In this document: positions 33,089 through 42,789 of the stretch, in pieces | How the letters are laid out: every line of letters starts with the position of its first letter | How positions within the stretch are numbered: position 1 is the stretch's first letter | Assembly: GCA_031284375.1 (NCBI GenBank) | Contig: JAISZY010000257.1 | Location: forward strand, 1 to 50,325 | DNA: 50,325 nt | Direction: 5' to 3' | Source: Tannerellaceae bacterium | Lineage (GTDB): Bacteria > Bacteroidota > Bacteroidia > Bacteroidales > Tannerellaceae | Notes under the pieces: model-generated | Databases searched by the model: none | What the model was told of the DNA's origin: nothing | The model's input: only the letters and a program-made list of their open reading frames with translations | Translations under genes and position numbers: made by a program

Positions 33089-34636
33089 TTAAAACGGCGG
33101 CAATCCATGCTTTTTGGCCGGCCGGAACTCTTCCTTCCGCGCCGACAGCTCCAGCGCGTGAAGCAGGAGGGCGCGCGTTTCTTTCGGTTCGATTACCGAG
33201 TCGATAAAGCCCTTGGAAGCAGCCACGAAAGGATTGGCAAACTTCTCGATATACTCTTTCACTTTTTCCTGCCGCGTGGCCTCTTCGTCTTCGGCCTCCA
33301 TAATTTCTTTTCGGAAGATGATATTCGCCGCGCCCTCCGGCCCCATCACGGCGATTTCGGCGCTTGGCCAGGCAAACATGAAATCGGCGCCCAGATGGCG
33401 GGAGTTCATGGCGATGTATCCTCCGCCATAAGCTTTTCGGAGAATCACGGTAATCTTGGGCACCGTAGCCTCGGAATAAGCGTACAAGACCTTGGCGCCG
33501 TGGCGAATCACGCCGGCATGTTCCTGGTCTACGCCCGGCAGGTAGCCCGGCATATCTTCGAGGGTGATGATGGGAATGTTGAACGAATCGCAGAAACGGA
33601 TAAAGCGAGCCGCCTTGTCGGAGCTATCACAGTCCAGCACACCGGCCAGCACCATGGGTTGGTTGGCCACGAAGCCCACGGTTTCTCCGTGCATCCTGCC
33701 AAAGCCCACCACGATGTTCGCCGCCCAGAGTTCTTGCACCTCCAGGAAGTCGGACGCATCGACAATGCAGCGAATCACGTCCCGAACGTCGTACGGCAGG
33801 CGCGGGTCGGAAGGAACCACCTCTTCGATATTCAGTTTGGCGCAAGGTTCTTTTGGCGCGATGGACTTGCTTCGCACGGTATTGTTCCAAGGAATAAAAT
33901 AGACCAACCGTTTGACCTGGTCGAAACATTCCTGTTCGCTTTTTGCGTAAAAGTGAGCATTGCCCGTAATTTCGGCATGAACGCGCGCTCCCCCCAGGTC
34001 TTCCATCGAGATGTCTTCGCCCAGCACGGTCTTTATCACATTGGGGCCGGTGATAAACATTTTCGAGATATTCTCCACCACAAAGACAAAGTCCGTCAAA
34101 GCCGGCGAATACACGGCTCCTCCGGCGCAAGGCCCCAGGATAAGCGATATTTGGGGGATAACGCCCGACGCGATGGTGTTGCGATAAAAAATTTCTCCAT
34201 ACCCGGCCAGCGCCTGTACGCCTTCCTGAATCCGCGCGCCTCCGGAATCGTTTATTCCGATGATAGGGCATTTCATCTTGAGGGCATGGTCCATGATTTT
34301 GGTAATCTTGCGGGCATGTTGCAGCCCCAGCGAGCCTCCGGCCACGGTAAAATCTTGCGCATAGATGCACACCGGCGCGCCGAAGATGGTGCCTGTACCG
34401 GTTGCGACCCCGTCGCCGGGGAAATCCTTCTTATCCATTCCGAAATCCCGGCCATCGTGTTTGACAAACATATCGTATTCGTGAAAAGAATTGGCATCCA
34501 ACAGCGCGAGGATACGTTCTCGCGCTGTGAGTTTGCCCATGGCCACTTGTTTTTCTATGGCGGCCTCTCCTCCCCCCATCTCTACGACGGCTTTTTTCTC
34601 GCGAAGCGTCCGGATGTTTTCGTTTAATTCTGTCAT
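33089..34636 (-). CDS. Acyl-CoA carboxyltransferase (methylmalonyl-CoA decarboxylase alpha / propionyl-CoA carboxylase beta)
   Basis: 515 residues, the normal size for MmdA/PccB. Both crotonase-fold halves are present: KLTARERILALLDANSFHEY and FTVAGGSLGLQHARKITKIM, then GINDSGGARIQEGVQALAGY (oxyanion loop and CoA site), LILGPCAGGAVYSPALTDFV in the N-half; LEDMPGYLPGVDQEHAGVIR and KAYGGGYIAMNSRHLGADF in the C-half. It transfers carboxyl between biotin and acyl-CoA. In propionate-forming Bacteroidales the reaction expected is methylmalonyl-CoA to propionyl-CoA; the direction cannot be read from sequence. Confidence 0.92.
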   Translation of the reverse strand: MTELNENIRTLREKKAVVEMGGGEAAIEKQVAMGKLTARERILALLDANSFHEYDMFVKHDGRDFGMDKKDFPGDGVATGTGTIFGAPVCIYAQDFTVAGGSLGLQHARKITKIMDHALKMKCPIIGINDSGGARIQEGVQALAGYGEIFYRNTIASGVIPQISLILGPCAGGAVYSPALTDFVFVVENISKMFITGPNVIKTVLGEDISMEDLGGARVHAEITGNAHFYAKSEQECFDQVKRLVYFIPWNNTVRSKSIAPKEPCAKLNIEEVVPSDPRLPYDVRDVIRCIVDASDFLEVQELWAANIVVGFGRMHGETVGFVANQPMVLAGVLDCDSSDKAARFIRFCDSFNIPIITLEDMPGYLPGVDQEHAGVIRHGAKVLYAYSEATVPKITVILRKAYGGGYIAMNSRHLGADFMFAWPSAEIAVMGPEGAANIIFRKEIMEAEDEEATRQEKVKEYIEKFANPFVAASKGFIDSVIEPKETRALLLHALELSARKEEFRPAKKHGLPPF

Positions 34637-34660
34637 AGTGTTGATTGATTTATGTTGTTG

Positions 34661-35218
34661 TTATTTTCCTGCCGTTTTAGTCCGGTAAGAACAATTGGCA
34701 GTTCCTTTGATGATGTTGTTTAGTTTTCCTTTATTCAGTTGCCGGCGGATGGCGGAGATATTGTCGATTAAAACGATGCCGTCCAAGTGCTCGCATTCGT
34801 GCTGAACGATGCGTGCGGCAAATCCTTCGATTACTTCTTCGTGTTTCGTTCCGTTTTCGTCGGCGTATGCTACCGTTATGCGATTGGCTCTGGCCACTTT
34901 TTCGTGGATGCCCGGCAGACTGAGGCATCCTTCTTCGAGCAAAATTTCTTCGTCGCCGTATTCTTTTATCACAGGGTTAATCATCACGCGTTTGAATCCC
35001 TTACATTCGTTGTAATCGTTGGCCAGAGGTTCTCCGTCGAGCACAATCATTCGCAGAGACAGTCCGATTTGCGGCGCAGCCAGTCCCACGCCTTCGGCAT
35101 GATACATGGTGTCGAACATATTGGCGACCAATTCCTTCAGGGCGGGATAATCTTCGGGCGTTTCCTTGGCTTCTTCCCTCAGGATGGGGTGTCCGTATAA
35201 ATAGACAGGTAAAATCAT
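34661..35218 (-). CDS. def: Peptide deformylase
   Basis: 185 residues. All three motifs are present: [10 protein letters not shown] (43-52), EGCLS with Cys98, and QHECEHLDG with His140, Glu141 and His144, the metal ligands and catalytic base. It removes the N-formyl group from nascent proteins. The C-terminal 20 residues extend past the usual end. It lies 16 bp after ruvX, a pairing common in Bacteroidales. Confidence 0.96.
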   Translation of the reverse strand: MILPVYLYGHPILREEAKETPEDYPALKELVANMFDTMYHAEGVGLAAPQIGLSLRMIVLDGEPLANDYNECKGFKRVMINPVIKEYGDEEILLEEGCLSLPGIHEKVARANRITVAYADENGTKHEEVIEGFAARIVQHECEHLDGIVLIDNISAIRRQLNKGKLNNIIKGTANCSYRTKTAGK

Positions 35219-35234
35219 TGTATTATGGTTTGAA

Positions 35235-35651
35235 TTATTTTTTTTTGCTTTCCAAATAGGATTGTAGGATAATAACGGCGCTGATTTCGTCGACTAACGC
35301 TTTATTTTGTCGTTTCTTTTTTTTCGCTCCTCCGTCTATCAATGCTCTTTGAGCCAGGAGAGAGGTAAAACGTTCGTCGTAGTATTGAACCGGCAGGTTG
35401 GGCAGGGAATGTGTCAATTGCGTTACGAAGGTTTCTACGTATTTCATATTTTCGGAAGCTTCGTTGTTCATTTGTTTGGGGAGTCCTACCACCACGATGT
35501 CTATCGGTTCTCGTTGCGCATAATCGGAAATATATTTAACCAGTTCGTTGCTTGGTACGGTATCCAATCCTCCGGCAATTAGCTGCAGGCTATCGGTTAC
35601 TGCAACTCCGGAACGTTTCCGTCCATAATCTATCGCCATAATCCTTCCCAT
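35235..35651 (-). CDS. ruvX: Holliday-junction resolvase-like RuvX/YqgF
   Basis: 138 residues from [20 protein letters not shown]; a TTG three codons upstream lies in the -7 box and is rejected. [15 protein letters not shown] is the RNase-H-like motif with the first catalytic Asp; VVGLPKQMN and [14 protein letters not shown] give the middle Glu motif; [13 protein letters not shown] supplies the C-terminal Asp. The family acts in pre-16S rRNA 5' processing and was first called an anti-recombination resolvase. Operon with def. Confidence 0.93.
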   Translation of the reverse strand: MGRIMAIDYGRKRSGVAVTDSLQLIAGGLDTVPSNELVKYISDYAQREPIDIVVVGLPKQMNNEASENMKYVETFVTQLTHSLPNLPVQYYDERFTSLLAQRALIDGGAKKKKRQNKALVDEISAVIILQSYLESKKK

Positions 35652-35657
35652 CAAACG

Positions 35658-35665
35658 CAAAGATA
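35658..35665 (-). promoter_or_regulatory. -7 box (TATCTTTG) for ruvX
   Basis: Minus strand TATCTTTG ends 6 bp before the ruvX ATG, so the predicted start of transcription falls at or beside the ATG (possible leaderless mRNA). Confidence 0.5.
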
Positions 35666-35687
35666 AGTATAAAAGACGATACGGGCG

Positions 35688-37088
35688 TCAGTAGGCATTC
35701 CTTTCTCCTTTGAACATATTGAAGATTGTAACGACAATGATTTTAAGGTCGAGGAAGAAAGACCAGTTTTCGATGTACCATACATCTCTTTTCACCCGTC
35801 CTTCCATTTGTTCCAACGTTTTTGTTTCTCCTCTGTATCCCGTCACCTGCGCCCATCCTGTGATGCCGGGTTTTACCAGATGCCTCACCATGTATTTATC
35901 TATCAGCGCGGAATATTCTTCGGTATGTTTCAGCATGTGCGGGCGCGGTCCTACGACCGACATGTCTCCGGCAAAGACGTTGAGGAACTGCGGAAATTCG
36001 TCCAAGTTCGTTTTCCTCAGAAAATCGCCCAATCTTGTTTTTCTTGGGTCGTCTTTAGCCGCCTGGATTGTATCGGCTTCGGAATTTACCTTCATTGTTC
36101 GGAATTTGTAACATTCAAATTCTTGTCCATAAAGCCCGGTACGTTTTTGTTTGAAGAGAATAGGTCCGGGAGAGGTCATTTTTATCAGAATGCCTAAGAT
36201 AATATATAAGAAAGGGAAGATTGCAACTAAGACGAAGAGGGAAAAAACAATATCGAAGGCGCGTTTAAGCGCCCGGTTGTACGTTGCCTGAAGAGGTTCT
36301 CTGCGGATGGATAAGAGGGGAATCGATTCGATCATCTCTATAATCAGGCTCTTCTTTACGTTGCGGTAAAATTCGGGCACGATGTAGAAACGCACCATAT
36401 TTTTCTCTGCAAAATTCAGCAGTTTCAGCATCTTCTCGTCCTGCGTGCCGGGGAGTGTACAGTAAATCTCGTCGATGCCGTGTTTGGAAACGTAATCGTT
36501 CACTTCTTCGGTATTTCCCAGATAGTTGGGAAGAACTTTTTTCAAGGCTACGTTGTCGTCGAAAAATCCCATAACGGTAAATCCGTAGGCCAATTCGTTG
36601 TTCATCACCCGGTAGAGTTCCATTCCGTTTTTGCCGGCCCCTATGATGATAACACGCTTAAGATCGTGGCCTCTTCGGCGGTATATCTTTAAAAGGATGC
36701 GTACCAGCACACGCCAGAAGGAAAACAGCACGACGGCGGTTATATAATAAGTTATGAGGAACGTGGCTATTAAGTTGCCGATATTGAGAAAAATCAAACA
36801 GGTGGCAAAGAGGAAAATAAAGAAGGTAATCAAAGAAATGGCTCGCTGCACAATTTTGTCGATAAAGACAACCGACATGTGTAATTGGATAGGCACAAAA
36901 TAGAGAGCGAAGAAATAACAAAAATTTAATAAAAGCAAGACCTCCTTTAGATTACGGGTAATCATTACCGTATAAAATTCACTTAATTCGTAATATACCG
37001 CAAAAAATAGAAGATTCAATACCATTAAATCTCCCATTCCTATCAACCATTGTATTAGCAGATTGCCTCGTTTTGTATTAAGTTCCAT
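35688..37088 (-). CDS. Undecaprenyl-phosphate sugar phosphotransferase (WcaJ-like)
   Basis: 466 residues: four N-terminal membrane helices, a CoA-binding-like Rossmann domain (IIIGAGKNGMELYRVMNNEL, near 145-165), a fifth helix (AFDIVFSLFVLVAIFPFLYI) and the C-terminal Bac_transf domain with SPGPILFKQKRTGLYGQEF, FRTMK and LRKTNLDEFPQFLNVFAGDM. This is the polyisoprenyl-phosphate hexose-1-phosphate transferase fold that loads the first sugar on the lipid carrier of capsule or exopolysaccharide. No glycosyltransferases or flippase adjoin; the precursor genes gmd, fcl and rfbA are close. Sugar unknown. Confidence 0.92.
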   Translation of the reverse strand: MELNTKRGNLLIQWLIGMGDLMVLNLLFFAVYYELSEFYTVMITRNLKEVLLLLNFCYFFALYFVPIQLHMSVVFIDKIVQRAISLITFFIFLFATCLIFLNIGNLIATFLITYYITAVVLFSFWRVLVRILLKIYRRRGHDLKRVIIIGAGKNGMELYRVMNNELAYGFTVMGFFDDNVALKKVLPNYLGNTEEVNDYVSKHGIDEIYCTLPGTQDEKMLKLLNFAEKNMVRFYIVPEFYRNVKKSLIIEMIESIPLLSIRREPLQATYNRALKRAFDIVFSLFVLVAIFPFLYIILGILIKMTSPGPILFKQKRTGLYGQEFECYKFRTMKVNSEADTIQAAKDDPRKTRLGDFLRKTNLDEFPQFLNVFAGDMSVVGPRPHMLKHTEEYSALIDKYMVRHLVKPGITGWAQVTGYRGETKTLEQMEGRVKRDVWYIENWSFFLDLKIIVVTIFNMFKGERNAY

Positions 37089-37109
37089 ACGTTTACCGTA
37101 AAAGTCTTA

Positions 37110-37117
37110 CAAAAGTA
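37110..37117 (-). promoter_or_regulatory. -7 box (TACTTTTG) for the WcaJ-like gene
   Basis: Full TAnnTTTG match on the minus strand, 21 bp before the start at 37088; no clear -33. Confidence 0.5.
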
Positions 37118-37170
37118 ACAATAATTTTGAGTTGTGTATGGCTTGTGCAAACATTTACAAATAAAATGAA

Positions 37171-37212
37171 AACAGTCCCGGATAGTTCTTCGCTAACTTT
37201 CCGGGACTGTTT
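37171..37212 (-). terminator. Terminator after the OmpA gene
   Basis: Stem AACAGTCCCGG/CCGGGACTGTT, followed on the minus strand by TTTTCATTTT. It separates the OmpA gene from the WcaJ-like gene. Confidence 0.85.
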
Positions 37213-37235
37213 AAGTTGTTAATTATCTCTACAAT

Positions 37236-38390
37236 TTATTTCTCGGCTGTCATAATCACTACACGGTTCCAGTTGTTTTCGCTGAACGGCTGCACATCCG
37301 AGCCTTTCCATTCGATGGTGATTTGGTCGGAAGAAATACCGTATTTCTCGATTAATTCTTTAGCAACAGTCCGGGCGCGTTTTTCGGAAAGCGTCAAGTT
37401 GTAAGAAGAGGAGCCGGTTTTCTTATCGGCATAGCCTATAACTTTAATCGGGGTCTTGTTTGCTTTCATGAACTCGGCCGTATTGTGGATATTAATCTGT
37501 TGATTACTGTCTATCTTCGAACTGTTCAGGCGGAAATAGACTACATTTTCGGCATAGTTGTTCACGATAGTGGCAGGAACCACCGGCGGACAATCCGGAC
37601 AGGATTTCGGACGTTTGTTCAACTCTTCGTTTTCGGAGCGGAGTGCATTGATTTGGTTATTCAAATCGTTCAACAGAGCGTAGTCCATGGGTTCAATCAC
37701 TTCAAAGTCGGTTTTTCCTAATTTGAATGTCAAGCCTACGGTTCCCTGAGCAATGAAGTCCGTCAGATGATATTTATATATCCGGTTGAAGTCTTCATTC
37801 AGCAAAGAACCTTGTATTTCTACATTCAAATCCACCCGTTTGCTCAAGCGGAAAGCCGTGAGGATACCACCGTTGAGCGTCGGCGTTTCGGTTCTTGGTA
37901 TGCTCTGATTGTTGAACCGTTGGGCATAACCAAGACCGATCCAGGGAATCAGACGGAATACGCGGGTTTCCCGATACGGCGTCAGCAGATTGGTTACATC
38001 AAGCAATAAATCGGCATGAGCGCCAAAAAAGACGTTATTCTGCTTGAATAACTCCGGAGCTGTTCTGTCCGCGTCGTAACCTACGAGTGGGCCTCCCGTC
38101 AACTGAATACGGAACCCGGTGTAGGGGTTGAACCATTTTCCGAAAGAGAGTTGAGGATTAAGATTCAAACGATCCGAAAAAGAAGCTTTTCCGTTGTCGT
38201 CTCCTATCAACATCGATCCACCTCCGGCGAGGGAGATAAACCAATTGTCGCCTGCTTTGTTTTTCTTGAAGTTCGTTTTCGCACCTGTTTCGGAGCTGAA
38301 ACCAATTTGAGGTTGATGTTCCTGAGCGGATATAACAGAAGCTAAACACAGGAACACGACCAAAGACAGAATTTTTGTTTTCATCTTCAT
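37236..38390 (-). CDS. OmpA family outer-membrane protein
   Basis: 384 residues with a signal peptide (MKMKTKILSLVVFLCLASVI, SAQ). Residues 30-220 alternate as a beta-barrel (RLNLNPQLSFGKWFNPYTGF; VGLTFKLGKTDFEV). A coiled coil (LNDLNNQINALRSENEELNK) and a CPDCPP turn precede the OmpA/MotB peptidoglycan-binding domain: VYFRLNSSKIDSNQQINIHN, IKVIGYADKKTGSSSYNLTL, SEKRARTVAKEL. It ties the outer membrane to peptidoglycan. The layout matches Porphyromonas Pgm6/7 and Bacteroides OmpA. Own promoter and terminator. Confidence 0.93.
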   Translation of the reverse strand: MKMKTKILSLVVFLCLASVISAQEHQPQIGFSSETGAKTNFKKNKAGDNWFISLAGGGSMLIGDDNGKASFSDRLNLNPQLSFGKWFNPYTGFRIQLTGGPLVGYDADRTAPELFKQNNVFFGAHADLLLDVTNLLTPYRETRVFRLIPWIGLGYAQRFNNQSIPRTETPTLNGGILTAFRLSKRVDLNVEIQGSLLNEDFNRIYKYHLTDFIAQGTVGLTFKLGKTDFEVIEPMDYALLNDLNNQINALRSENEELNKRPKSCPDCPPVVPATIVNNYAENVVYFRLNSSKIDSNQQINIHNTAEFMKANKTPIKVIGYADKKTGSSSYNLTLSEKRARTVAKELIEKYGISSDQITIEWKGSDVQPFSENNWNRVVIMTAEK

Positions 38391-38473
38391 AAGATTGTAA
38401 ATTAATTAGTTGTTCTTAATAACTTTATTTCTATAATGCATCAATATTTTATTTGTAACGGCCAAATATGCGA

Positions 38474-38507
38474 CAAAAATAGTTTTTTTTTCCATTGCAC
38501 AATCAAA
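38474..38507 (-). promoter_or_regulatory. Promoter of the OmpA gene
   Basis: Minus strand TTTG (38507-38504) and TATTTTTG (38481-38474) spaced 22 bp; an alternative TTG gives 18 bp. The leader would be about 75 nt, long enough for control of a highly expressed protein. Confidence 0.55.
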
Positions 38508-38525
38508 AAGGCCGATTTGTTTTCA

Positions 38526-39677
38526 TCACTCGAAGTAATTTAATATGGTATATCCTTCTTTTTTGAGATAGAAATCTTTCTTCATTAACTTCAAATCGTT
38601 GTACATCATGTCTTCGATCAGGGCGTTCAGGGAATATTTCGGTTCCCAGCCTAAACGGGTGCGGGCTTTGGTGGCGTCGCCGATGAGTAAATCTACTTCC
38701 GAAGGACGAAAATAGTTCGGATCGACTCCTACTACTTCTTCTCCGATGCGTTTGCGGAAAGTTTCTATGTACTCGTTTCCTACTTTGTGGGTGAAGCGTT
38801 TTTCGTCTATGCCGGTCAGCCGGGCTGTTTCTTGCACGCCTTCGCCTTGAAATTCGATGCCGACGCCTATCTCATCGAACGACATCCGGATGAAGTCGCG
38901 AATGGTCGTTGTGATGCCGGTTGCTATTACATAATCGGAAGGTTCGTCTTGCTGAAGGATGGCGTACATCGCCCGAACGTAGTCTTTGGCATGTCCCCAG
39001 TCGCGTTTGGCCGAAAGATTTCCCATATATACTTTGTTCTGCATTCCCAATGCTATGCGCGATACGGCGCGGGTTACTTTGCGGGTTACAAAGGTTTCTC
39101 CCCGTAACGGCGATTCGTGGTTGAAAAGGATGCCGTTGGAGGCGTGCATTCCGTAGGCTTCCCGGTAGTTTACCGTAATCCAGTATCCGTACAACTTGGC
39201 TACGGCATACGGACTGCGCGGATAGAACGGGGTGGTTTCTTTTTGCGGAACTTCTTGTACTAATCCGTAGAGTTCGGAAGTAGAGGCCTGGTATATCCTT
39301 GTTTTGTGCGCGAGGTTCAGCAGGCGGACGGCTTCCAGGATGCGCAACACGCCCAGGGCGTCTGCATTGGCGGTGTATTCGGGGGTGTCGAAGCTTACTT
39401 TTACGTGGCTCATGGCGGCCAGATTGTAGATTTCGTCCGGTTGTGTTTCACCGATAATGCGGGTGAGGTTCAGGCTGTCGGTCAAGTCGCCGTAATGAAG
39501 AATCAGACTTCGGTTTTCGATATGAGGGTCTTGATATAAGTGGTCGATACGTTCGGTGTTGAACATGGAGGAGCGACGTTTTATTCCGTGTACGGTATAT
39601 CCTTTTTTTATCAGGTATTCGGCTAAGTATGCTCCGTCCTGACCGGTTATTCCTGTGATTAATGCTACTTTTCTCAT
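38526..39677 (-). CDS. gmd: GDP-mannose 4,6-dehydratase
   Basis: 383 residues, extended SDR fold. [20 protein letters not shown] is the NADP Gly-rich loop; [16 protein letters not shown] and [16 protein letters not shown] are conserved in Gmd; the catalytic Tyr-Lys pair is in [33 protein letters not shown] and [11 protein letters not shown] bind GDP-mannose. It makes GDP-4-keto-6-deoxymannose, the precursor of GDP-fucose. The start overlaps the fcl stop by 4 bp, so the two are coupled. Confidence 0.97.
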   Translation of the reverse strand: MRKVALITGITGQDGAYLAEYLIKKGYTVHGIKRRSSMFNTERIDHLYQDPHIENRSLILHYGDLTDSLNLTRIIGETQPDEIYNLAAMSHVKVSFDTPEYTANADALGVLRILEAVRLLNLAHKTRIYQASTSELYGLVQEVPQKETTPFYPRSPYAVAKLYGYWITVNYREAYGMHASNGILFNHESPLRGETFVTRKVTRAVSRIALGMQNKVYMGNLSAKRDWGHAKDYVRAMYAILQQDEPSDYVIATGITTTIRDFIRMSFDEIGVGIEFQGEGVQETARLTGIDEKRFTHKVGNEYIETFRKRIGEEVVGVDPNYFRPSEVDLLIGDATKARTRLGWEPKYSLNALIEDMMYNDLKLMKKDFYLKKEGYTILNYFE

Positions 39678-40756
39678 ACTGTTTTTATTTGATTAAGATA
39701 CCATGTGTACAAACGTTTGATTCCTTCATTTATTTCAATGCTGTGCCGCCATCCCAAGGCGTGGAGTTTGCTTACGTCGGTCAGTTTGCGGAGTGTGCCG
39801 TCGGGCTTGGATGGGTCGAAGTAGAGTTCGCCTTCGTAGCCGACGGCGTTTTTGATTTGTTCGGCTACTTCCCGGATGGATGTTTCTATTCCGGTACCTA
39901 TATTTATATGGGTGTTGCGTATTTCGTTCTCTGCGGGTTTCAGGTCGGAGAAGTTTACGTTTTCCATGATGTAGACGGAGGCGTCGGCCATTTCTTCGCT
40001 CCATAGAAATTCGCGCAGAGGTTGGCCGGTTCCCCATAGCGATACGTGTTCCGCCCGGATTCCGTATGGGTGCAGTTTGGCGATGATTTCTTGGCGGGAG
40101 GTTTCTGGGGTGATGCCGTTTATGGGGCGAAGCAGCAAATCTTGTCTTAACAGCTCCCAATCTTGCCGGCGGAGGCAGTGGGCTAAATGGATTTTGCGCA
40201 TCATGCCGGGGATTACGTGCGAGGTTTCCGGACTGAAGTTGTCGTTCGGCCCATATAGATTGGTGGGCATGACGGAGATGTAGTTTGTTCCGTATTGCAG
40301 GTTAAAACTTTCGCACATGTTGATGCCGGCTATTTTGGCGATGGCATACGGTTCGTTGGTGTATTCTAAGGGGGAGGCGAGTAAGCTGTCTTCGCGCATG
40401 GGTTGCGGGGCGTTGCGGGGATAGATGCAGGTGCTTCCGAGGAAGAGTAGTTTTTTTGCTCCGTTTGCGTAAGCGGCCCGGATTACGTTGCTTTGTATCA
40501 TAAGATTGATGTATATGAAGTCGGCCCGGTACGTAAGGTTGGCCAGGATGCCGCCTACGTAGGCTGCCGCCAGAAAAACATATTCGGGCTGATGGGTGGC
40601 AAAGAAGCGGTTTACGTCTGCCTGACGGGTCAAATCCAATTCGGCATGGGTGCGGAAGATAAGGTTGGCGTATCCTTTCTTTTGCAGGGTGCGGAGGATG
40701 GCGGAACCGACTAATCCTTTATGTCCGGCGATATAAATTAAAGCATCTTGTTTCAT
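39674..40756 (-). CDS. fcl: GDP-L-fucose synthase
   Basis: 360 residues. [20 protein letters not shown] is the NADPH-binding loop and [15 protein letters not shown] gives the catalytic Tyr-Lys; [20 protein letters not shown] carries the catalytic Ser/Cys region. HSLGWxH-type residues near the C-terminus ([20 protein letters not shown]) are as in Fcl/WcaG. About 40 residues longer than E. coli Fcl, as usual in Bacteroidetes. It epimerises and reduces the Gmd product to GDP-L-fucose, used for capsule and O-glycan fucosylation. Confidence 0.96.
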   Translation of the reverse strand: MKQDALIYIAGHKGLVGSAILRTLQKKGYANLIFRTHAELDLTRQADVNRFFATHQPEYVFLAAAYVGGILANLTYRADFIYINLMIQSNVIRAAYANGAKKLLFLGSTCIYPRNAPQPMREDSLLASPLEYTNEPYAIAKIAGINMCESFNLQYGTNYISVMPTNLYGPNDNFSPETSHVIPGMMRKIHLAHCLRRQDWELLRQDLLLRPINGITPETSRQEIIAKLHPYGIRAEHVSLWGTGQPLREFLWSEEMADASVYIMENVNFSDLKPAENEIRNTHINIGTGIETSIREVAEQIKNAVGYEGELYFDPSKPDGTLRKLTDVSKLHALGWRHSIEINEGIKRLYTWYLNQIKTV

Positions 40757-40776
40757 TTTATCGTTTGTTCGTTTAT

Positions 40777-41664
40777 TTATTCCGTTATTCTATTGTTTAC
40801 TATCTTTTCGAGATATTGCCCGTAGGGGTTTTTTCTCATGGGGGCGATGAGCGTTTGCAGTTTGCAACGGTCTATCCATTGATTGTTGTAGGCGATTTCT
40901 TCGGGGCAGGCTATCTTGAGGCCTTGACGTTTTTCGATTACTTCTACAAAGGTGGAGGCTTCCGATAGGGAATCGTGCGTGCCGGTGTCTAACCAGGCGA
41001 ATCCGCGGCCCAATAGTTGTACCTTTAGTTCGCCTTCCCGGAGGAAGACTTGGTTTACGGTGGTGATTTCTAATTCTCCGCGGGCCGAGGGGCGAATGTG
41101 ACGGGCTATTTCTACGACTTTGTTCGGATAAAAGTATAAGCCTACCACGGCGTAGTTGGACTGGGGATGCAGGGGTTTTTCTTCCAAATCGAGTACGTTC
41201 CCTGCGGGGTCGAACGATACGACGCCGTAGCGTTCGGGGTCGTTTACGTAATATCCGAATACGGTGGCTTTTTGTTGTTCTTCGGCATCGTGTACGGCTT
41301 TTTCCAGCATGGAGGTGAAGCTTTGGCCGTAAAAGATGTTATCGCCCAAGATTAAGCATACGGGGTCGGAGCCGATAAAGTCGGAACCGATCAGAAAGGC
41401 TTGCGCTAATCCGTCGGGCGAGGGCTGTTCGGCATATTCGAAAGAGAGGCCCCAATCCGAGCCGTCTCCGAGTAATCGCCGGAAGCCGGGTAGGTCTTGG
41501 GGCGTTGAAATGATGAGGATACGACGAATACCGGCCAACATCAAAACCGAAATGGGGTAATATATCATGGGCTTGTCGTATATGGGCAACAATTGTTTGG
41601 ATACCCCTTTGGTGATGGGATACAGTCGGGTGCCGGAGCCTCCGGCGAGTACAATTCCTTTCAT
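40777..41664 (-). CDS. rfbA: Glucose-1-phosphate thymidylyltransferase
   Basis: 295 residues. [20 protein letters not shown] is the nucleotide-binding signature; [31 protein letters not shown] and [14 protein letters not shown] are conserved in Rml[21 protein letters not shown] ends the core. It makes dTDP-glucose, first step to dTDP-rhamnose and other deoxysugars. rfbB, rfbC and rfbD are not here. It stands 20 bp before fcl on the same strand, so the three precursor genes probably share a transcript. Confidence 0.96.
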   Translation of the reverse strand: MKGIVLAGGSGTRLYPITKGVSKQLLPIYDKPMIYYPISVLMLAGIRRILIISTPQDLPGFRRLLGDGSDWGLSFEYAEQPSPDGLAQAFLIGSDFIGSDPVCLILGDNIFYGQSFTSMLEKAVHDAEEQQKATVFGYYVNDPERYGVVSFDPAGNVLDLEEKPLHPQSNYAVVGLYFYPNKVVEIARHIRPSARGELEITTVNQVFLREGELKVQLLGRGFAWLDTGTHDSLSEASTFVEVIEKRQGLKIACPEEIAYNNQWIDRCKLQTLIAPMRKNPYGQYLEKIVNNRITE

Positions 41665-41695
41665 AACATGGGATGATTGATTATTTTATCGGGTT

Positions 41696-41703
41696 CAAAA
41701 ATA
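41696..41703 (-). promoter_or_regulatory. -7 box (TATTTTTG) for rfbA-fcl-gmd
   Basis: Full TAnnTTTG match on the minus strand, 31 bp before the rfbA start; no clear -33. Confidence 0.5.
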
Positions 41704-41754
41704 ATAAAAATTTAAACGATTACCTCATTTTTCCTACCTACTTCTGATGATGCC

Positions 41755-41768
41755 GCCATACGAAAATA
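41755..41768 (+). repeat. Solo copy of the array 3 core
   Basis: CCATACGAAAATA at 41756-41768 equals the core of the array at 42752, about 1 kb downstream. The two flank the gene at 41857. Only 13 bp match, so this is tentative. Confidence 0.4.
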
Positions 41769-41856
41769 CCGACAATCAGGCATTGCCCCGCACGAAAGGC
41801 TACGATAACTTCGCGCCGTTTGTGGCACGTAGAATCATTAAAAACAGATATAGATC

Positions 41857-42789
41857 ATGATTAAATTATTATTCGATTTCGTTCAATTCCTTTATACTCT
41901 GGCGCCTTTGTTGGTGTCGGTGTCGGTTTTTACGCTGTTGGCCGTATGGTTATCGGCATCCATCAAGAAACATGCCGCGGCGTATTATACCGTGATGGCC
42001 ATTCCGTTTGCGATGATGGCCATTCCGTTTGTGGTACGGCTGTTTGGCATTGAAATGTTCGGTTTCGGCCGTATTCCGTTTTTGGGAGGCATCTTGCGAG
42101 ATTACGTGCATGCCGGAACGCTGGGATTTCCGTTGCTGATTATTGTGATGTACATGGGGGCTTTGGATGCGAAGAATCCTTACGTAAAGAAGCTTCTTAT
42201 GATTCGTAAAGAATTATCTATCCTGTCGGGCTTCCCCATCTTTACTCATTCGCTGATTCGGGTGACGAATAATTTCCCCAACGCGCTCCGGTTCTTTACC
42301 GGCCACGAGGGAGATATGTCTTCCGCCGATGCAACCCATTCGCTGGGCGCCGGGATATCCAACGTTAGCCTGGTGTTGGGCATCTTGTTGCTGGCGCTGT
42401 ATATTCCGCTGTGGGTTACTTCTTTCGATGCGGTGCACCGGCGTATGGGCGGCGTTAGATGGAAGAAGTGGCAACGGTGGTCGTATGTTTTGTATGCGAT
42501 GCTGTTTATCCATGCCGTAGGAATACAAGTGGGCGGGATGTTGAATCCGAGAGAAAGGGGCCGCGTGGAACCTGCGGTGGAAGTGACGACTGCTCCGCCG
42601 GCTCATCATCAGCCGAGCCAGGGTTTTGAAACGATACACGTTGGCGCACAGACGAAACGGTACGTTCATCTGACGTCTCTTTTCCTTCTGTTCGGGTCGT
42701 ATCTTTATCTCCGGACAAGGCGCCGTGAACGCGGAGCAAGCGCCAAAAAGTCCATACGAAAATATGACGGATGCCGGGCAAGTACTTGA
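41857..42789 (+). CDS. Ferric-reductase-like haem membrane protein
   Basis: 310 residues with about seven membrane helices. RKELSILSGFPIFTHSLIRV and HSLGAGISNVSLVLGILLLA place paired histidines in helices as in the ferric reductase/MsrQ-YedZ domain; QRWSYVLYAMLFIHAVGIQV adds another. The soluble tail (about 245-310) has no FAD or NAD domain. The last 12 codons (SIRKYDGCRAST) and the stop are made by the first unit of array 3, so the natural C-terminus was probably replaced or extended by the repeat. Likely an electron-transfer haem b protein; partner (MsrP-like) not in the window. Confidence 0.7.
   Translation: MIKLLFDFVQFLYTLAPLLVSVSVFTLLAVWLSASIKKHAAAYYTVMAIPFAMMAIPFVVRLFGIEMFGFGRIPFLGGILRDYVHAGTLGFPLLIIVMYMGALDAKNPYVKKLLMIRKELSILSGFPIFTHSLIRVTNNFPNALRFFTGHEGDMSSADATHSLGAGISNVSLVLGILLLALYIPLWVTSFDAVHRRMGGVRWKKWQRWSYVLYAMLFIHAVGIQVGGMLNPRERGRVEPAVEVTTAPPAHHQPSQGFETIHVGAQTKRYVHLTSLFLLFGSYLYLRTRRRERGASAKKSIRKYDGCRAST

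Noticed and set aside
33107-34627. 506-codon plus-strand frame
   Set aside because: Antisense shadow of the carboxyltransferase; His/Arg/Gly-rich without domains.
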